From Ruminococcus sp. (GTDB lineage Bacteria; Bacillota; Clostridia; Oscillospirales; Acutalibacteraceae): a DNA stretch of 48,902 bases. The translations under genes were made by a program, and so were the position numbers. Shown piece by piece: positions 1 through 8,043 of this stretch. The stretch spans positions 1-48,902 of the forward strand of contig JAFQRC010000015.1 of assembly GCA_017410265.1 (NCBI GenBank). The letters run 5' to 3'. Below the pieces are notes generated by a model. The model saw only the letters and a program-made list of their open reading frames with translations, made no database searches and had not been told where the DNA came from. The stretch's first letter is position 1; the number at the start of each line of letters is the position of its first letter.

Positions 1-894
1 AGCGTTAAGCGCACCGTTGATGATGATAGTCTTTCTTACCTTGTCGAGCTCTTCGCCTTTGAGGAAGTAGCAACCGCGTGTTGCAAATTCGTTCTTAACA
101 GCTTCGTAAATATCTTCCATAATGATAACTGACTGCTCAGAAGCGCAGATCATACCGTTATCAAATGTCTTAGAGTGAATGATTGAGTTAACAGCGAGCA
201 AAATATCAGATGAACTGTCAATGATAGCAGGTGTGTTACCTGCGCCGACGCCAAGTGCTGGCTTGCCGCTAGAGTACGCAGCTTTTACCATACCTGGGCC
301 ACCAGTAGCTAAAATTATGTCAGCCTCTTTCATAACTGTGTTTGTCATATCTAAAGACGGAACGTCAATCCAGTCGATAATACCCTCTGGTGCGCCAGCC
401 TGTACAGCTGCTTCGAGTACAAGCTTAGCAGCAGCGATAGTTGAGTTTTTAGCACGCGGGTGAGGTGAGATGATGATAGCGTTTCTTGTTTTAAGTGCTA
501 ATAAGCATTTGAAGATAGCAGTTGATGTCGGGTTGGTTGTAGGGATAACAGCCGCTACAACACCGATAGGCTCAGCGATTTTTGTTGTACCGAATGCTTT
601 GTCCTCTTCGATAACTCCACATGTTTTTGTGTCTTTGTATGCGTTGTAGATATATTCACTTGCGTAGTTATTCTTGATAACTTTGTCTTCAACAACGCCC
701 ATGCCGGTTTCTTCTACAGCCATTTTAGCAAGTGGGATTCTTGCTTTGTTAGCGGCAGATGCGGCAGCAAGGAAAATTTTGTCTACCTGTTCCTGAGAGA
801 AAGTGGCAAAAATCTGTTGTTGTTTTCTGATTTGCTTGATAGCTTTTTCGAGCTTTTCGACAGAGTCGATGATGTTGTATACTTTGTTTTCCAT
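1..894 (-). CDS. adhE: Bifunctional acetaldehyde-CoA/alcohol dehydrogenase, N-terminal part (runs off window)
   Basis: The reverse strand encodes 298 residues with no stop before the window edge. They read as the aldehyde dehydrogenase half of AdhE, which reduces acetyl-CoA to acetaldehyde and then ethanol with NADH during fermentation. Visible marks are VEETGMGVVEDK near residue 60, the nucleotide-binding stretch GVVAAVIPTTNPTST, ISPHPRAKNST, and the catalytic cysteine in NGMICASEQ. AdhE is usually about 870 residues, so roughly a third is present and the iron alcohol dehydrogenase half lies outside. The start at 894 has GGAGG 7 bases upstream. A stand-alone acetaldehyde dehydrogenase cannot be excluded because the C-terminus is missing. 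The upstream Rex operator supports a role in NADH recycling. Confidence 0.88.
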   Translation of the reverse strand, partial: MENKVYNIIDSVEKLEKAIKQIRKQQQIFATFSQEQVDKIFLAAASAANKARIPLAKMAVEETGMGVVEDKVIKNNYASEYIYNAYKDTKTCGVIEEDKAFGTTKIAEPIGVVAAVIPTTNPTSTAIFKCLLALKTRNAIIISPHPRAKNSTIAAAKLVLEAAVQAGAPEGIIDWIDVPSLDMTNTVMKEADIILATGGPGMVKAAYSSGKPALGVGAGNTPAIIDSSSDILLAVNSIIHSKTFDNGMICASEQSVIIMEDIYEAVKNEFATRGCYFLKGEELDKVRKTIIINGALNA

Positions 895-969
895 ATAGTC
901 CTCCATACAGAATGATTTGTGAGTTAAAGCAGGATAGGAAAGTGTCCGAAAAACTTCTTTCCTTATTGC

Positions 970-987
970 TCGTTAATATTTTAACAA
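970..987. promoter_or_regulatory. Rex operator over the adhE -10 box
   Basis: The forward sequence TCGTTAA-TATT-TTAACAA matches the clostridial Rex consensus TTGTTAA-N4-TTAACAA at 13 of 14 informative positions. It overlaps the -10 of the adhE promoter, so Rex binding at low NADH/NAD+ would block RNA polymerase, the known logic for adhE in Firmicutes. Confidence 0.75.
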
Positions 988-1006
988 ACTTATCAGACTT
1001 TTTCAA
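978..1006 (-). promoter_or_regulatory. Promoter of adhE
   Basis: On the reverse strand, TTGAAA (1006-1001) and TAAAAT (983-978) are separated by 17 bases and lie about 85 bases upstream of the adhE start. The -10 is covered by the Rex-like operator at 970-987. Confidence 0.65.
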
Positions 1007-1081
1007 TAGTCAAAATGTGATAACTTAATTGGCATATTTTATGTTAATTTAGCTGTTTTATTTAAAAATGAGGTATTAAGC

Positions 1082-1110
1082 TTGAAATGGGCCTGATTAC
1101 TTGGTATAAA
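1082..1110 (+). promoter_or_regulatory. Promoter of the C39-like lipoprotein gene
   Basis: TTGAAA (1082-1087) and TATAAA (1105-1110) are 17 bases apart, ending 34 bases before the chosen start at 1145. Confidence 0.6.
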
Positions 1111-1144
1111 TCTAGTGTATAAAACTATTATAGAGGTGCACGAA

Positions 1145-1930
1145 ATGATAGTTAAGTATAAAAAACGCATACTGCTCATGGCAATAATGCTATTAACTGT
1201 TTTGCTTATCTCGATGATGATTACAAGCTGTCAGAAAGATGAGGAAAAGACGGATGTTTCACAGTCTGGTCTTTTTAAAACAGAAGCTACTATTCCTGTA
1301 TCTTATATGATAGAAGGAGTGCCTGTAATTAAGCAGGGCGGTGAACTCAGTGCGGCTTGCGAAACATACGCTTGCACAATGCTTTTGCAGTCGCTGGGGA
1401 TAGATATGAACGAGTACGAGTTTGTTAACAGTTATCTTAATGTGCAACCTATATACGGATACAGTGAAGATGATTGGTATGGCCCTGATTTGGATTCGGC
1501 GTATGCAGGAGATGTAGAGTGGGGTTACGGCATCAATTCGCCCGGTATGGCAAAGTGTATGAATAATATGCTAGGGGATAAGGGCTCAGAAATGACCGCT
1601 ACATCTCTAAAGGGTGTTGAGCTTGATGAATTATGCAAAGACTATATTATAAACGATATTCCCGTTATGGTTTGGGCGACTACTAACATGGAGGAGCCGT
1701 ATATAAAGAGATACTGGACCATTAACTATGTTGACGAGGAAGTGTCTGATGCACAGATAGGAGACACAGAGCAGTGGATGCAGAATGAGCACTGTATGGT
1801 GCTTATCGGCTACGATGAAAGTAACTACTATTTCGCTGATTCTGTAGCAGGAGAGGTTTCTGTTTTTGATAAAGAAACTTCACGCGATAAGTACGAGAAA
1901 CTTGGCTTACAGGCAATAGTTGTAAAGTAA
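1145..1930 (+). CDS. Lipoprotein with peptidase C39-like domain
   Basis: A secreted lipoprotein of 261 residues. The start at 1145 is chosen because GAGGTG sits just upstream; the frame opens 10 codons earlier without a ribosome site. After a lysine-rich start and a hydrophobic segment comes a lipobox ending ITSC. The mature part begins with GVPVIKQGGELSAAC and a cysteine-containing ACETYACTMLLQSLG, followed late by EHCMVLIGYDESNYYFADSV. This cysteine-then-histidine order is that of the papain-like C39_2 family, whose members sit on the cell surface; most have unknown substrates. No peptide transporter genes are adjacent, so it is not an obvious bacteriocin-leader protease. It is monocistronic, with its own promoter and terminator. 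Confidence 0.72.
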   Translation: MIVKYKKRILLMAIMLLTVLLISMMITSCQKDEEKTDVSQSGLFKTEATIPVSYMIEGVPVIKQGGELSAACETYACTMLLQSLGIDMNEYEFVNSYLNVQPIYGYSEDDWYGPDLDSAYAGDVEWGYGINSPGMAKCMNNMLGDKGSEMTATSLKGVELDELCKDYIINDIPVMVWATTNMEEPYIKRYWTINYVDEEVSDAQIGDTEQWMQNEHCMVLIGYDESNYYFADSVAGEVSVFDKETSRDKYEKLGLQAIVVK

Positions 1931-1942
1931 ACAGATAAATTA

Positions 1943-1976
1943 AAGGCACGAAGTGTAGTGATACACCTCGTGCCTT
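1943..1976. terminator. Bidirectional terminator between convergent genes
   Basis: AAGGCACGA pairs with TCGTGCCTT around an inner GTGTA/TACAC helix. The hairpin separates the forward lipoprotein gene from the reverse flavin reductase gene. Confidence 0.75.
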
Positions 1977-1988
1977 AGCTTTTGCTAT

Positions 1989-2483
1989 TTATTTCTTAAG
2001 TACTTTTACAATCTCGCCGACGAAAACATGGTGATAGTCGTCACCTGAGTAATTAGCTTTTATTGACTCGTCAATGACAGAGCTTTCGTTTAACTGCTGA
2101 ACATAGAGTTTTTTACACACTATTACGGTGTCAGCTTCCTCAAAGTAAGGAGCGTTTTCCAAAAAAGCAGGGGTGAGGTTACATTCCTTTGCTTTGTCGA
2201 CATCTCTACCGCTGTATTTACCGCAATACGCTAAAGCGTTTCTGTACTCCTCTTTAAAGAAAGAACAGGAGAAATACTCACTGTCTTTCATGAATTCAAA
2301 AGTGAAACGCTGTGGGCGGACAAAAGCGAAAACTACATTTTTGTTCCACAGCACTCCCAGTCCTCCCCATGACGCAGTCATGGTGTTGAACTTATTTTCA
2401 TCTCCTGCTGTGAGAAGCATCCAGTCCTTGCCGATGAGTTCAAAAGCTGATTTTGGTAATTTATCAGGTGTGATTTCTACCAT
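1989..2483 (-). CDS. Flavin reductase family protein
   Basis: A cytoplasmic protein of 164 residues related to flavin reductase-like, FMN-binding split-barrel proteins. The conserved opening is visible: the KDWMLLTAG and FNTMTASWGGLGVLWNK stretch, then FAFVRPQRFTFEFM and YFSCSFF. The start at 2483 has GGAGG five bases upstream; an upstream TTG codon in frame lacks one. Such proteins bind FMN and pass electrons from NAD(P)H or serve as partners of reductases; the substrate cannot be read here. It lies 17 bases after the ECF transporter subunit in the same direction, so it is probably the last gene of the coaX cluster, though the metabolic link is not obvious. Confidence 0.75.
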   Translation of the reverse strand: MVEITPDKLPKSAFELIGKDWMLLTAGDENKFNTMTASWGGLGVLWNKNVVFAFVRPQRFTFEFMKDSEYFSCSFFKEEYRNALAYCGKYSGRDVDKAKECNLTPAFLENAPYFEEADTVIVCKKLYVQQLNESSVIDESIKANYSGDDYHHVFVGEIVKVLKK

Positions 2484-2500
2484 AGGTTCCTCCAAAAATA

Positions 2501-3097
2501 TTATGATTTGACTACTTTCTTAACAGAGTCTAGTATCTTGATGATAACAGGGCTTAAAATCATATTTACGCCGACTTCGACCAGGAAGTTGACACCTGTT
2601 AAGCCGAAAATAACATAATATACCAGGTCGCTGCCGCCAGCCCACTGCTGAAGAATCGGTTTGAAGAAAAGCGCAAGACCTAAAATAAATATACCTGTAT
2701 TCACAAGAGGGGTTACAAGTCCTGCAACTACCGTAGCGGCAATTGGATTTTTCTTACTGATAAGGCGATAAACAAGACCGCCGATAAAGCCGGCACAAAT
2801 ACCCTTAGTCATACAGACCAGTGTGCACAGAAACGGGTTTGCGTTCCACACCATCGCACCACCGATATCAGCACCGATTGCGCACATAATAATTACAACA
2901 ACGCTGAAAACTCCGCCAAGGAAAGCTCCTGCCTTTTCATCGAATAAAGCGGAACCTATTATAATCGGAATCAGCGCCAGTGTAATAGGGAACGGCTTTG
3001 TCGGAAAGTAAGTTGTGATGACCTGGAGCACAATAATGATTGCACTTAAGATACCGATGCTTACTAACCTGAGTGTTTTTTCTTTTGTTTTAACCAT
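2501..3097 (-). CDS. ECF transporter substrate-binding (S) component, pantothenate candidate
   Basis: A 198-residue integral membrane protein with about six hydrophobic segments, the size and pattern of ECF transporter S components. It opens with basic residues and LVSIGILSAIIIVLQVI, followed by FPITLALIPIIIGSALF and a gap-rich glycine region. S components capture a vitamin and dock on a shared EcfAAT energising module, which is not encoded in this window. The gene follows coaX, the first step of coenzyme A synthesis from pantothenate, by 82 bases in the same direction. That context makes pantothenate (a PanT role) the leading guess; the sequence itself does not prove the substrate. GGAGG precedes the start. 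Confidence 0.72.
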   Translation of the reverse strand: MVKTKEKTLRLVSIGILSAIIIVLQVITTYFPTKPFPITLALIPIIIGSALFDEKAGAFLGGVFSVVVIIMCAIGADIGGAMVWNANPFLCTLVCMTKGICAGFIGGLVYRLISKKNPIAATVVAGLVTPLVNTGIFILGLALFFKPILQQWAGGSDLVYYVIFGLTGVNFLVEVGVNMILSPVIIKILDSVKKVVKS

Positions 3098-3179
3098 TTA
3101 TATTACCTCCTGCTGCCTCTCTATAAAAGATGAAGCGCAAATTTTGACAACTTAAATGTTTTACATTCGGTTTTATATT

Positions 3180-3944
3180 CTATTTGTTTTTATCGTAAAT
3201 AATGCGTAAGCCTTCTAAGATAAGGTCGTCCTTGAGAATGATGTTGTGAGAACAACTATTGACTATCATAGGAGCAATACCGCCTGTTGCAACAACAGTG
3301 CAGTTTTCTTTGAGCTCTCCTTCAATTTTATCAATCATGCCGTCAATCATACACGCTGTGCCGATAACAACTCCTGAGCGGATAGAGTCGTCGGTGTTTT
3401 TGCCGATGACATTTTGTGGTGCTGTCAGGGAGATAGACGGAATAAGCGCACCGTGAGCGGTGAGCGCATCAAGCGAGATGGACACACCCGGAGCTATGGT
3501 GCCACCGAGCATACGCTTGTTTTTATCAATCACAAACATCGCAGTCGCGGTGCCCATAGAGATGACGATGCACGGAACAGGAAAGATAGACTGTGCACCT
3601 GCACACGCTACGACAAGGTCGGCACCCAGAGTAGCCGGGTCGTCGATACAGATATTGACACCTGTTTTTATTCCTGGACCAACAACAAGCGCGTCGATTC
3701 CCGTGACGCTTTTTACAGCGGCTTTGAGTCGGTTTGTGATACGAGGCACTACCGAGCAGATGATACAGCCGTCAATAGCAAAGCTGTCAACCGAATACAC
3801 CTGAAAAAGTGTGTATAGTTCAACCGCAATTTCGTCAGCGGTTTTGTGGCTGTCAGTGGAAATCTTTATAATTCTGTGGAGCTCTTTTCCCTCGTACACG
3901 CCTAGTTTTATATTTGTGTTTCCAACATCTATTGCAAGTAACAT
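3180..3944 (-). CDS. coaX: Type III pantothenate kinase
   Basis: CoaX phosphorylates pantothenate with ATP, the first step of coenzyme A synthesis, and unlike CoaA it is not inhibited by CoA. The 254 residues match the family length. The phosphate motif is DVGNTNIKLG at the N-terminus, followed by TLGADLVVACAGA, ISMGTATAMFVID, GGTIAPGVSISLDAL and the late ATGGIAP turn. The start at 3944 is chosen because the domain begins there and AAAGG lies upstream; an upstream in-frame extension has no recognisable sequence. It heads a cluster with an ECF S component and a flavin reductase. A consensus promoter lies just upstream, with a palindrome over the -10. Confidence 0.92.
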   Translation of the reverse strand: MLLAIDVGNTNIKLGVYEGKELHRIIKISTDSHKTADEIAVELYTLFQVYSVDSFAIDGCIICSVVPRITNRLKAAVKSVTGIDALVVGPGIKTGVNICIDDPATLGADLVVACAGAQSIFPVPCIVISMGTATAMFVIDKNKRMLGGTIAPGVSISLDALTAHGALIPSISLTAPQNVIGKNTDDSIRSGVVIGTACMIDGMIDKIEGELKENCTVVATGGIAPMIVNSCSHNIILKDDLILEGLRIIYDKNK

Positions 3945-3965
3945 TTTCGCCTTTCCTTTCGCGAT

Positions 3966-3981
3966 TTGTATAATTATACAA
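3966..3981. promoter_or_regulatory. 16-base palindrome over the coaX -10
   Basis: TTGTATAATTATACAA is a perfect palindrome that contains the coaX -10 box. It could be an operator; the AT-rich composition makes chance possible. Confidence 0.4.
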
Positions 3982-4001
3982 TTTTTTGAGCATTCTTTCA
4001 A
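3973..4001 (-). promoter_or_regulatory. Promoter of coaX
   Basis: On the reverse strand, TTGAAA (4001-3996) and TATAAT (3978-3973) are separated by exactly 17 bases. Confidence 0.7.
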
Positions 4002-4113
4002 TATTATTTAAACTTTATTTTTTCTATTTTTTGCTTAAGTGAAAAATAGGTCGAAGTTTGTGTGCTAAAATTACTATGAACTAAGTATGTTTTGTCTACG
4101 AGGAGGTCAAACG

Positions 4114-4956
4114 ATGAATTCAACTGACACAAATCAGATGAAAATTCTTGCCGCTAAAGCAAGAAGAGGGGCTATTGTCGGCACCTTTAACGCAAAATCA
4201 GGACATCCGGGCGGTTCTTTATCAGCTGCTGATATCTTCACTTATCTCTACTTCAAAGAGATGAATGTTGATCCTACTAACCCTGACTGGGCTGACAGAG
4301 ACCGTTTTGTACTGAGTAAGGGTCACTGCTGTCCGAGTCTTTACGCTGTGCTTGCACTGAAAGGTTTCTTTCCTATGGAGGAGCTTGAAAAGCTCAGACA
4401 CGTTGGCGCTATGCTTCAGGGTCACCCTGATATGAAGGGCACACCGGGTATCGATATGAGCACAGGCTCACTCGGTCAGGGTATTTCAGCCGCTTGCGGT
4501 ATGGCTCTTTGCGCTAAGATTGATAACAAGGATTACAGAGTATATACAGTTCTCGGCGACGGCGAGTGCGAAGAAGGCCAGGTCTGGGAAGCTGCGATGT
4601 TCGCTGCTCACAAGGGTCTTGACAACCTCGTGGTTTTTGTTGACTTTAACGGCCTTCAGATTGACGGTACTACTGCTCAGGTAGGCGGTGTTGAACCAAT
4701 CGATAAGAAATTTGAGAGCTTCGGCTTCAATGTTCTTAATATCGACGGTCACAACTTCGATGAGATTGAAGCAGCACTTAACAACGCAAGAGCTACAAAA
4801 GGTGTTCCTACTGCTATTATTGCTAAGACTGTAAAGGGCAAGGGCGTTTCATTTATGGAGAATCAGGTAGGCTGGCACGGTAAGGCAACTAACGCTGAGG
4901 AATACGAAATTGCACTTAAAGAGCTTGACGCTCAGATTAAGGAATTGGAGGGCTAA
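4114..4956 (+). CDS. Transketolase, N-terminal (thiamine diphosphate-binding) subunit
   Basis: One half of a split transketolase of the pentose phosphate pathway. This 280-residue subunit carries SGHPGGSLSAADIFTYL, the SKGHCCPSLYA histidine motif, TGSLGQGISAACGMALCAK and the thiamine diphosphate motif starting GDGECEEGQVWEA and ending at the NGLQIDG asparagine. The chosen start at 4114 follows AGGAGG closely; a longer frame from 4087 lacks one. The partner half begins three bases after the stop. Split transketolases are common in Clostridia and archaea, and the two chains form the active enzyme together. Confidence 0.93.
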   Translation: MNSTDTNQMKILAAKARRGAIVGTFNAKSGHPGGSLSAADIFTYLYFKEMNVDPTNPDWADRDRFVLSKGHCCPSLYAVLALKGFFPMEELEKLRHVGAMLQGHPDMKGTPGIDMSTGSLGQGISAACGMALCAKIDNKDYRVYTVLGDGECEEGQVWEAAMFAAHKGLDNLVVFVDFNGLQIDGTTAQVGGVEPIDKKFESFGFNVLNIDGHNFDEIEAALNNARATKGVPTAIIAKTVKGKGVSFMENQVGWHGKATNAEEYEIALKELDAQIKELEG

Positions 4957-4959
4957 GCT

Positions 4960-5907
4960 ATGGCACAGATTGTTACTAAAGCAACCAGAGAGAGTTTTGG
5001 TGAGGCTTTATGCGAGCTCGCTAAAACCAACGAAAACATCGTTGTTCTTGATGCTGACCTTGCTGCAGCTACAAAGACTTCTATTTTCCAGAAAAGCTTT
5101 CCTGAGAGATTTCGTAACTGCGGTATCGCAGAGGGCAATATGATTGGTGTTGCTGCAGGTCTTGCTTCCTGCGGAAAGATTCCTGTTGCCGCTTCTTTTG
5201 CTATGTTTGCTACAGGCAGAGCTTTTGAGCAGATAAGAAACTCAGTAGCTTATCCTGAACTTAATGTTAAAATCGCAGGCTCACACGCAGGTATTTCAAC
5301 AGGCGAGGACGGCGCTACTCACCAGTGTTTAGAGGACATCGGCATTATGCGTACTTTACCTGGTATGACTATCCTTAATCCTGCTGACCACTACGAGATG
5401 ATTGAGGCCACTAAGGCTATGATTGAGCATCAGGGCCCTGTTTACATCCGTCTTGGCAGACTTGCTATCGATTCCTTCAACGACCCTGACACATACACAT
5501 TTGAGCTTGGTAAGGGTATCACTCTTCACGAGGGTAACGACATCACAGTTATCGCTACAGGTCTTCCTGTAAATGAAGCTAGAAAAGCTGCTCAGAATCT
5601 TGAAAAAGAGGGCATTTCTGTCCGTCTTATCAACATCCACACAATAAAGCCTATCGACCGCGATATCATCATTAAAGCAGCTAAAGAAACAGGCAGAATC
5701 ATCACTATCGAAGAGCATAACATTATCGGCGGTCTTGCTGATGCGGTATGCGAGGTTACATCTTCTGAGTGTCCTGTCCCTGTGAGAAGAATCGGTGTTA
5801 ACGACGAGTTTGGTTACTCCGGTCCTGCTAACGAGCTTCTCGAAATCTTTGGTTTCAAAGCACCAAGCATCGAGAAGGTTATCAAGGAAGAACTCCAGAA
5901 GAAGTAA
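4960..5907 (+). CDS. Transketolase, C-terminal (pyrimidine-binding) subunit
   Basis: The second half of the split transketolase, 315 residues. It starts with TKATRESFGEALCELAK and VVLDADLAAATKTS, has the catalytic-glutamate region FRNCGIAEGNMIGVAAGLA, SHAGISTGEDGATHQ, and ends with the swivel domain around VRLINIHTIKPIDRDII. It pairs with the preceding gene, from which it is separated by three bases, and has its own GGAGG site. Together they move two-carbon units between sugar phosphates. Transcription ends at the hairpin just downstream. Confidence 0.93.
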   Translation: MAQIVTKATRESFGEALCELAKTNENIVVLDADLAAATKTSIFQKSFPERFRNCGIAEGNMIGVAAGLASCGKIPVAASFAMFATGRAFEQIRNSVAYPELNVKIAGSHAGISTGEDGATHQCLEDIGIMRTLPGMTILNPADHYEMIEATKAMIEHQGPVYIRLGRLAIDSFNDPDTYTFELGKGITLHEGNDITVIATGLPVNEARKAAQNLEKEGISVRLINIHTIKPIDRDIIIKAAKETGRIITIEEHNIIGGLADAVCEVTSSECPVPVRRIGVNDEFGYSGPANELLEIFGFKAPSIEKVIKEELQKK

Positions 5908-5926
5908 TTCTATATTTAATACTAGG

Positions 5927-5954
5927 CAGAGGGTAGAGATACCCTCTGTTTTTT
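5927..5954 (+). terminator. Terminator of the transketolase operon
   Basis: CAGAGGGTA pairs with TACCCTCTG around GAGA, followed by a run of T. Confidence 0.88.
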
Positions 5955-6007
5955 ATTTTATAGGAAATTACAGCAAATAGTATAATAGTCTTTAAAAAAG
6001 CGCTAAA

Positions 6008-6155
6008 TAATACAAAGTGTAATAGAATGACAGCACCTATCAAATAAAAAAATCATATCCCCGCTCAGTAGTGCACTACGTGCACACGAGCGATGGGTAA
6101 AGAAAACGCACACACCTTTGGTTTGCACGCTTTCTTGATTTGATAAGTTGTATTA
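6008..6155. other. Foldable intergenic element with nested helices
   Basis: The 284-base gap between the transketolase and asparaginase genes holds a nested set of complementary segments. TAATACAA (6008-6015) matches TTGTATTA (6148-6155); inside it TATCAAAT (6038-6045) matches ATTTGATA (6138-6145). These enclose two hairpins: CGCTC/GAGCG (6062-6066 with 6088-6092), containing two GTGCAC copies, and AAGAAA/TTTCTT (6100-6105 with 6131-6136). The arrangement is a closed multi-branch fold. It could be a structured RNA, a leader element, or a small non-coding mobile element; I do not recognise a known family. The -35 of the asparaginase promoter overlaps its 3' end. Confidence 0.4.
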
Positions 6156-6176
6156 CTCCGTTTATTGTGGTAAACT
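6148..6176 (+). promoter_or_regulatory. Possible promoter of the asparaginase gene
   Basis: TTGTAT (6148-6153) and TAAACT (6171-6176) are 17 bases apart and end 15 bases before the start codon. The -10 is a weak match. Confidence 0.4.
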
Positions 6177-6191
6177 ATTAGCGGTGATTTT

Positions 6192-7118
6192 ATGAAGATT
6201 TTACTTTTTACTACAGGTGGCACAATCGCGAGCATTATCGACGACGGCGTGATTGATGTTAAACCTCAGGGAAAGCTTCTGGTGCTTAATAAATACGCGG
6301 AGATTGACCTACACACCGAGTTTGAGGTTGTATCTCCAGTGAATATTCTCAGCGAAAATGTGAAGCTAAGTGATTATAAAGCCATAATAGAGGCGTTTAA
6401 GGAAATAGATTTTGACTTATATGACGGAGTTATTGTTACTCACGGGTCGGATACTTTAGCCTATACTTCGGCGATGCTCTCGCTACTATATGCTGATATC
6501 AACAAACCTGTCGCAATCGTTGCGGCAGATAAGTCACTTCAGGATAGCAACTCGAACGGTATGGATAATTTTATCGCGGGAGTTGAGATAGTTAAGCAGG
6601 GGCTAAACGGAGTTTATGTGCCGTATAGAAACGGCGATGGTACTATATATATCCACTATGGTCAGAAACTGCTCGAGAGCTCAGTTTTGTCGGATGATTT
6701 CTATTCTGTAGGCGGAGCTTTTGCAACCTTTGAGAACGGTGAAATAAAAAAGCTTAACGACGAACAGACACTCTGTAGCATAGATATAAAAAAGGCTAAT
6801 TTAAGCTTTGAAAAGAAAATCATGCAGGTTATGCCGTATCCTGATTTAGACTACAGCAGAATTGATATCAGTGGTTTAGACTGCGTTCTTCACCGCACAT
6901 ATCACGCAGGCTCTGTGTGCGCAAATCATGAGGGTAGCAGGTGTATCACTACTCTTATTAACAGATGTAAAGCCGAAAATGTCCCTATTTATATCTGCGG
7001 ACTAAAAAGCGGAAAGGCTAATTACTACTCGATGAGCAGTATTCTTGACAAGGGCGTTATACCACTTTTTGATATGTCGCCTGCGTGCGTGTATATGAAA
7101 CTGATGATGGAAGGATAA
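6192..7118 (+). CDS. L-asparaginase family protein
   Basis: An amidohydrolase of 308 residues that likely hydrolyses asparagine to aspartate and ammonia. The first catalytic threonine is in FTTGGTIAS at the N-terminus and the second in VTHGSDTLAYTSAML, with AADKSL carrying the usual lysine. These are the two asparaginase signatures, and there is no signal peptide, as in cytoplasmic type I enzymes. The C-terminal region has the expected GLKSGKANYYSMSSILDKG segment. Its stop overlaps the start of the following DMT transporter gene, so the two are translationally coupled. Preference between asparagine and glutamine cannot be read. Confidence 0.85.
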   Translation: MKILLFTTGGTIASIIDDGVIDVKPQGKLLVLNKYAEIDLHTEFEVVSPVNILSENVKLSDYKAIIEAFKEIDFDLYDGVIVTHGSDTLAYTSAMLSLLYADINKPVAIVAADKSLQDSNSNGMDNFIAGVEIVKQGLNGVYVPYRNGDGTIYIHYGQKLLESSVLSDDFYSVGGAFATFENGEIKKLNDEQTLCSIDIKKANLSFEKKIMQVMPYPDLDYSRIDISGLDCVLHRTYHAGSVCANHEGSRCITTLINRCKAENVPIYICGLKSGKANYYSMSSILDKGVIPLFDMSPACVYMKLMMEG

Positions 7119-8008
7119 TGATGAAAAAATTTGCTGTTTTGCTCGTTGTGATAGCGGGAGTGCTGTGGGGTGTTATCGGATATTTTGTCCGTGCGCTTCA
7201 GTCACAGGGGCTTTCTTCGATGCAGATTGTGGCTATCAGAATGGTTGTTTCCGCTGTTTTGTTTTCACTTTATGCAATGATTTTTAACAGAAAATTGTTT
7301 AAGATAAAGCTCAGAGATTTGTGGTGCTTTCTGGGCACGGGGGTGCTGAGTGTAGCGACATTCTCGTTTTGTTACTTCAAAGCGATTGAGCTTAGTTCGC
7401 TGTCACAGGCATCTATCCTGCTTTATACAGCGCCGATTTTTGTGATGATATTCTCGGTGGTTTTGTTCAAAGAAAAACTCACGGGAGTTAAAGTCGTGTC
7501 GCTCATACTCGCGTTTTCAGGCTGTATGTTTGTGACGGGAGTGCTCGAAAACGGCGGAGAAATCAATGCACCCGCTATAGTGTTCGGACTTCTTTCGGGC
7601 GTGTGCTATGCGCTATATTCGATATTCTCTAGACTTGCTCTCGACAGAAATTACAGCCCGCTCACTATAACGCTGTACACCTTTATTTTCGCAGGTATCG
7701 CCTCACTTTTTGTGATTGATGTAAAGCCTGTTTTAGCTGTTATGAGCAACAGCGCAGGTGACTTTATCTTCTGTGTTTTATTCGCTGTGCTGTCGTGTGT
7801 ACTGCCGTATGTCACCTACACTGTCGGACTAAAGTATGTCAAGCCGAGCACCGCGTCGATTGTAGCGTCAATCGAGCCGGTAGTAGCAACGATTACGGGA
7901 GCAATTCTCTTTGACGAAGCGGTACAGTTTCCGTTTGGATACATAGGAATTGCACTGGTTATTTTATCTATAGTGCTGATAAATCTGAAAAATAATAGCA
8001 AAGACTAA
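7118..8008 (+). CDS. EamA/DMT-family transporter
   Basis: A membrane protein of 296 residues with ten predicted hydrophobic segments in two repeats of five, the drug/metabolite transporter (EamA) layout. Each half contains the typical proline- and glycine-rich helices, for example VLWGVIGYFVRALQ near the start and SIVASIEPVVATITGAILF near the end. The start shares the final A of the asparaginase stop codon (TAATG), with a second ATG next to it; the longer frame starting at 7085 lies inside the upstream gene. Members export amino acids or other metabolites. Coupling to an asparaginase suggests amino-acid export, which is inference only. Confidence 0.85.
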   Translation: MMKKFAVLLVVIAGVLWGVIGYFVRALQSQGLSSMQIVAIRMVVSAVLFSLYAMIFNRKLFKIKLRDLWCFLGTGVLSVATFSFCYFKAIELSSLSQASILLYTAPIFVMIFSVVLFKEKLTGVKVVSLILAFSGCMFVTGVLENGGEINAPAIVFGLLSGVCYALYSIFSRLALDRNYSPLTITLYTFIFAGIASLFVIDVKPVLAVMSNSAGDFIFCVLFAVLSCVLPYVTYTVGLKYVKPSTASIVASIEPVVATITGAILFDEAVQFPFGYIGIALVILSIVLINLKNNSKD

Positions 8009-8010
8009 AA

Positions 8011-8040
8011 AAACTCACACGAAATGCTCGTGTGAGTTTT
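8011..8040. terminator. Bidirectional terminator
   Basis: ACTCACACGA pairs with TCGTGTGAGT around five bases, with A and T runs on the two sides, between convergent genes. Confidence 0.85.
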
Positions 8041-8043
8041 GTG

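Noticed and set aside
3414..3818. Long forward frames inside coaX (also similar frames inside adhE, gatB and pckA).
   Set aside because: They oppose well-supported genes, have low-complexity translations and lack ribosome sites.
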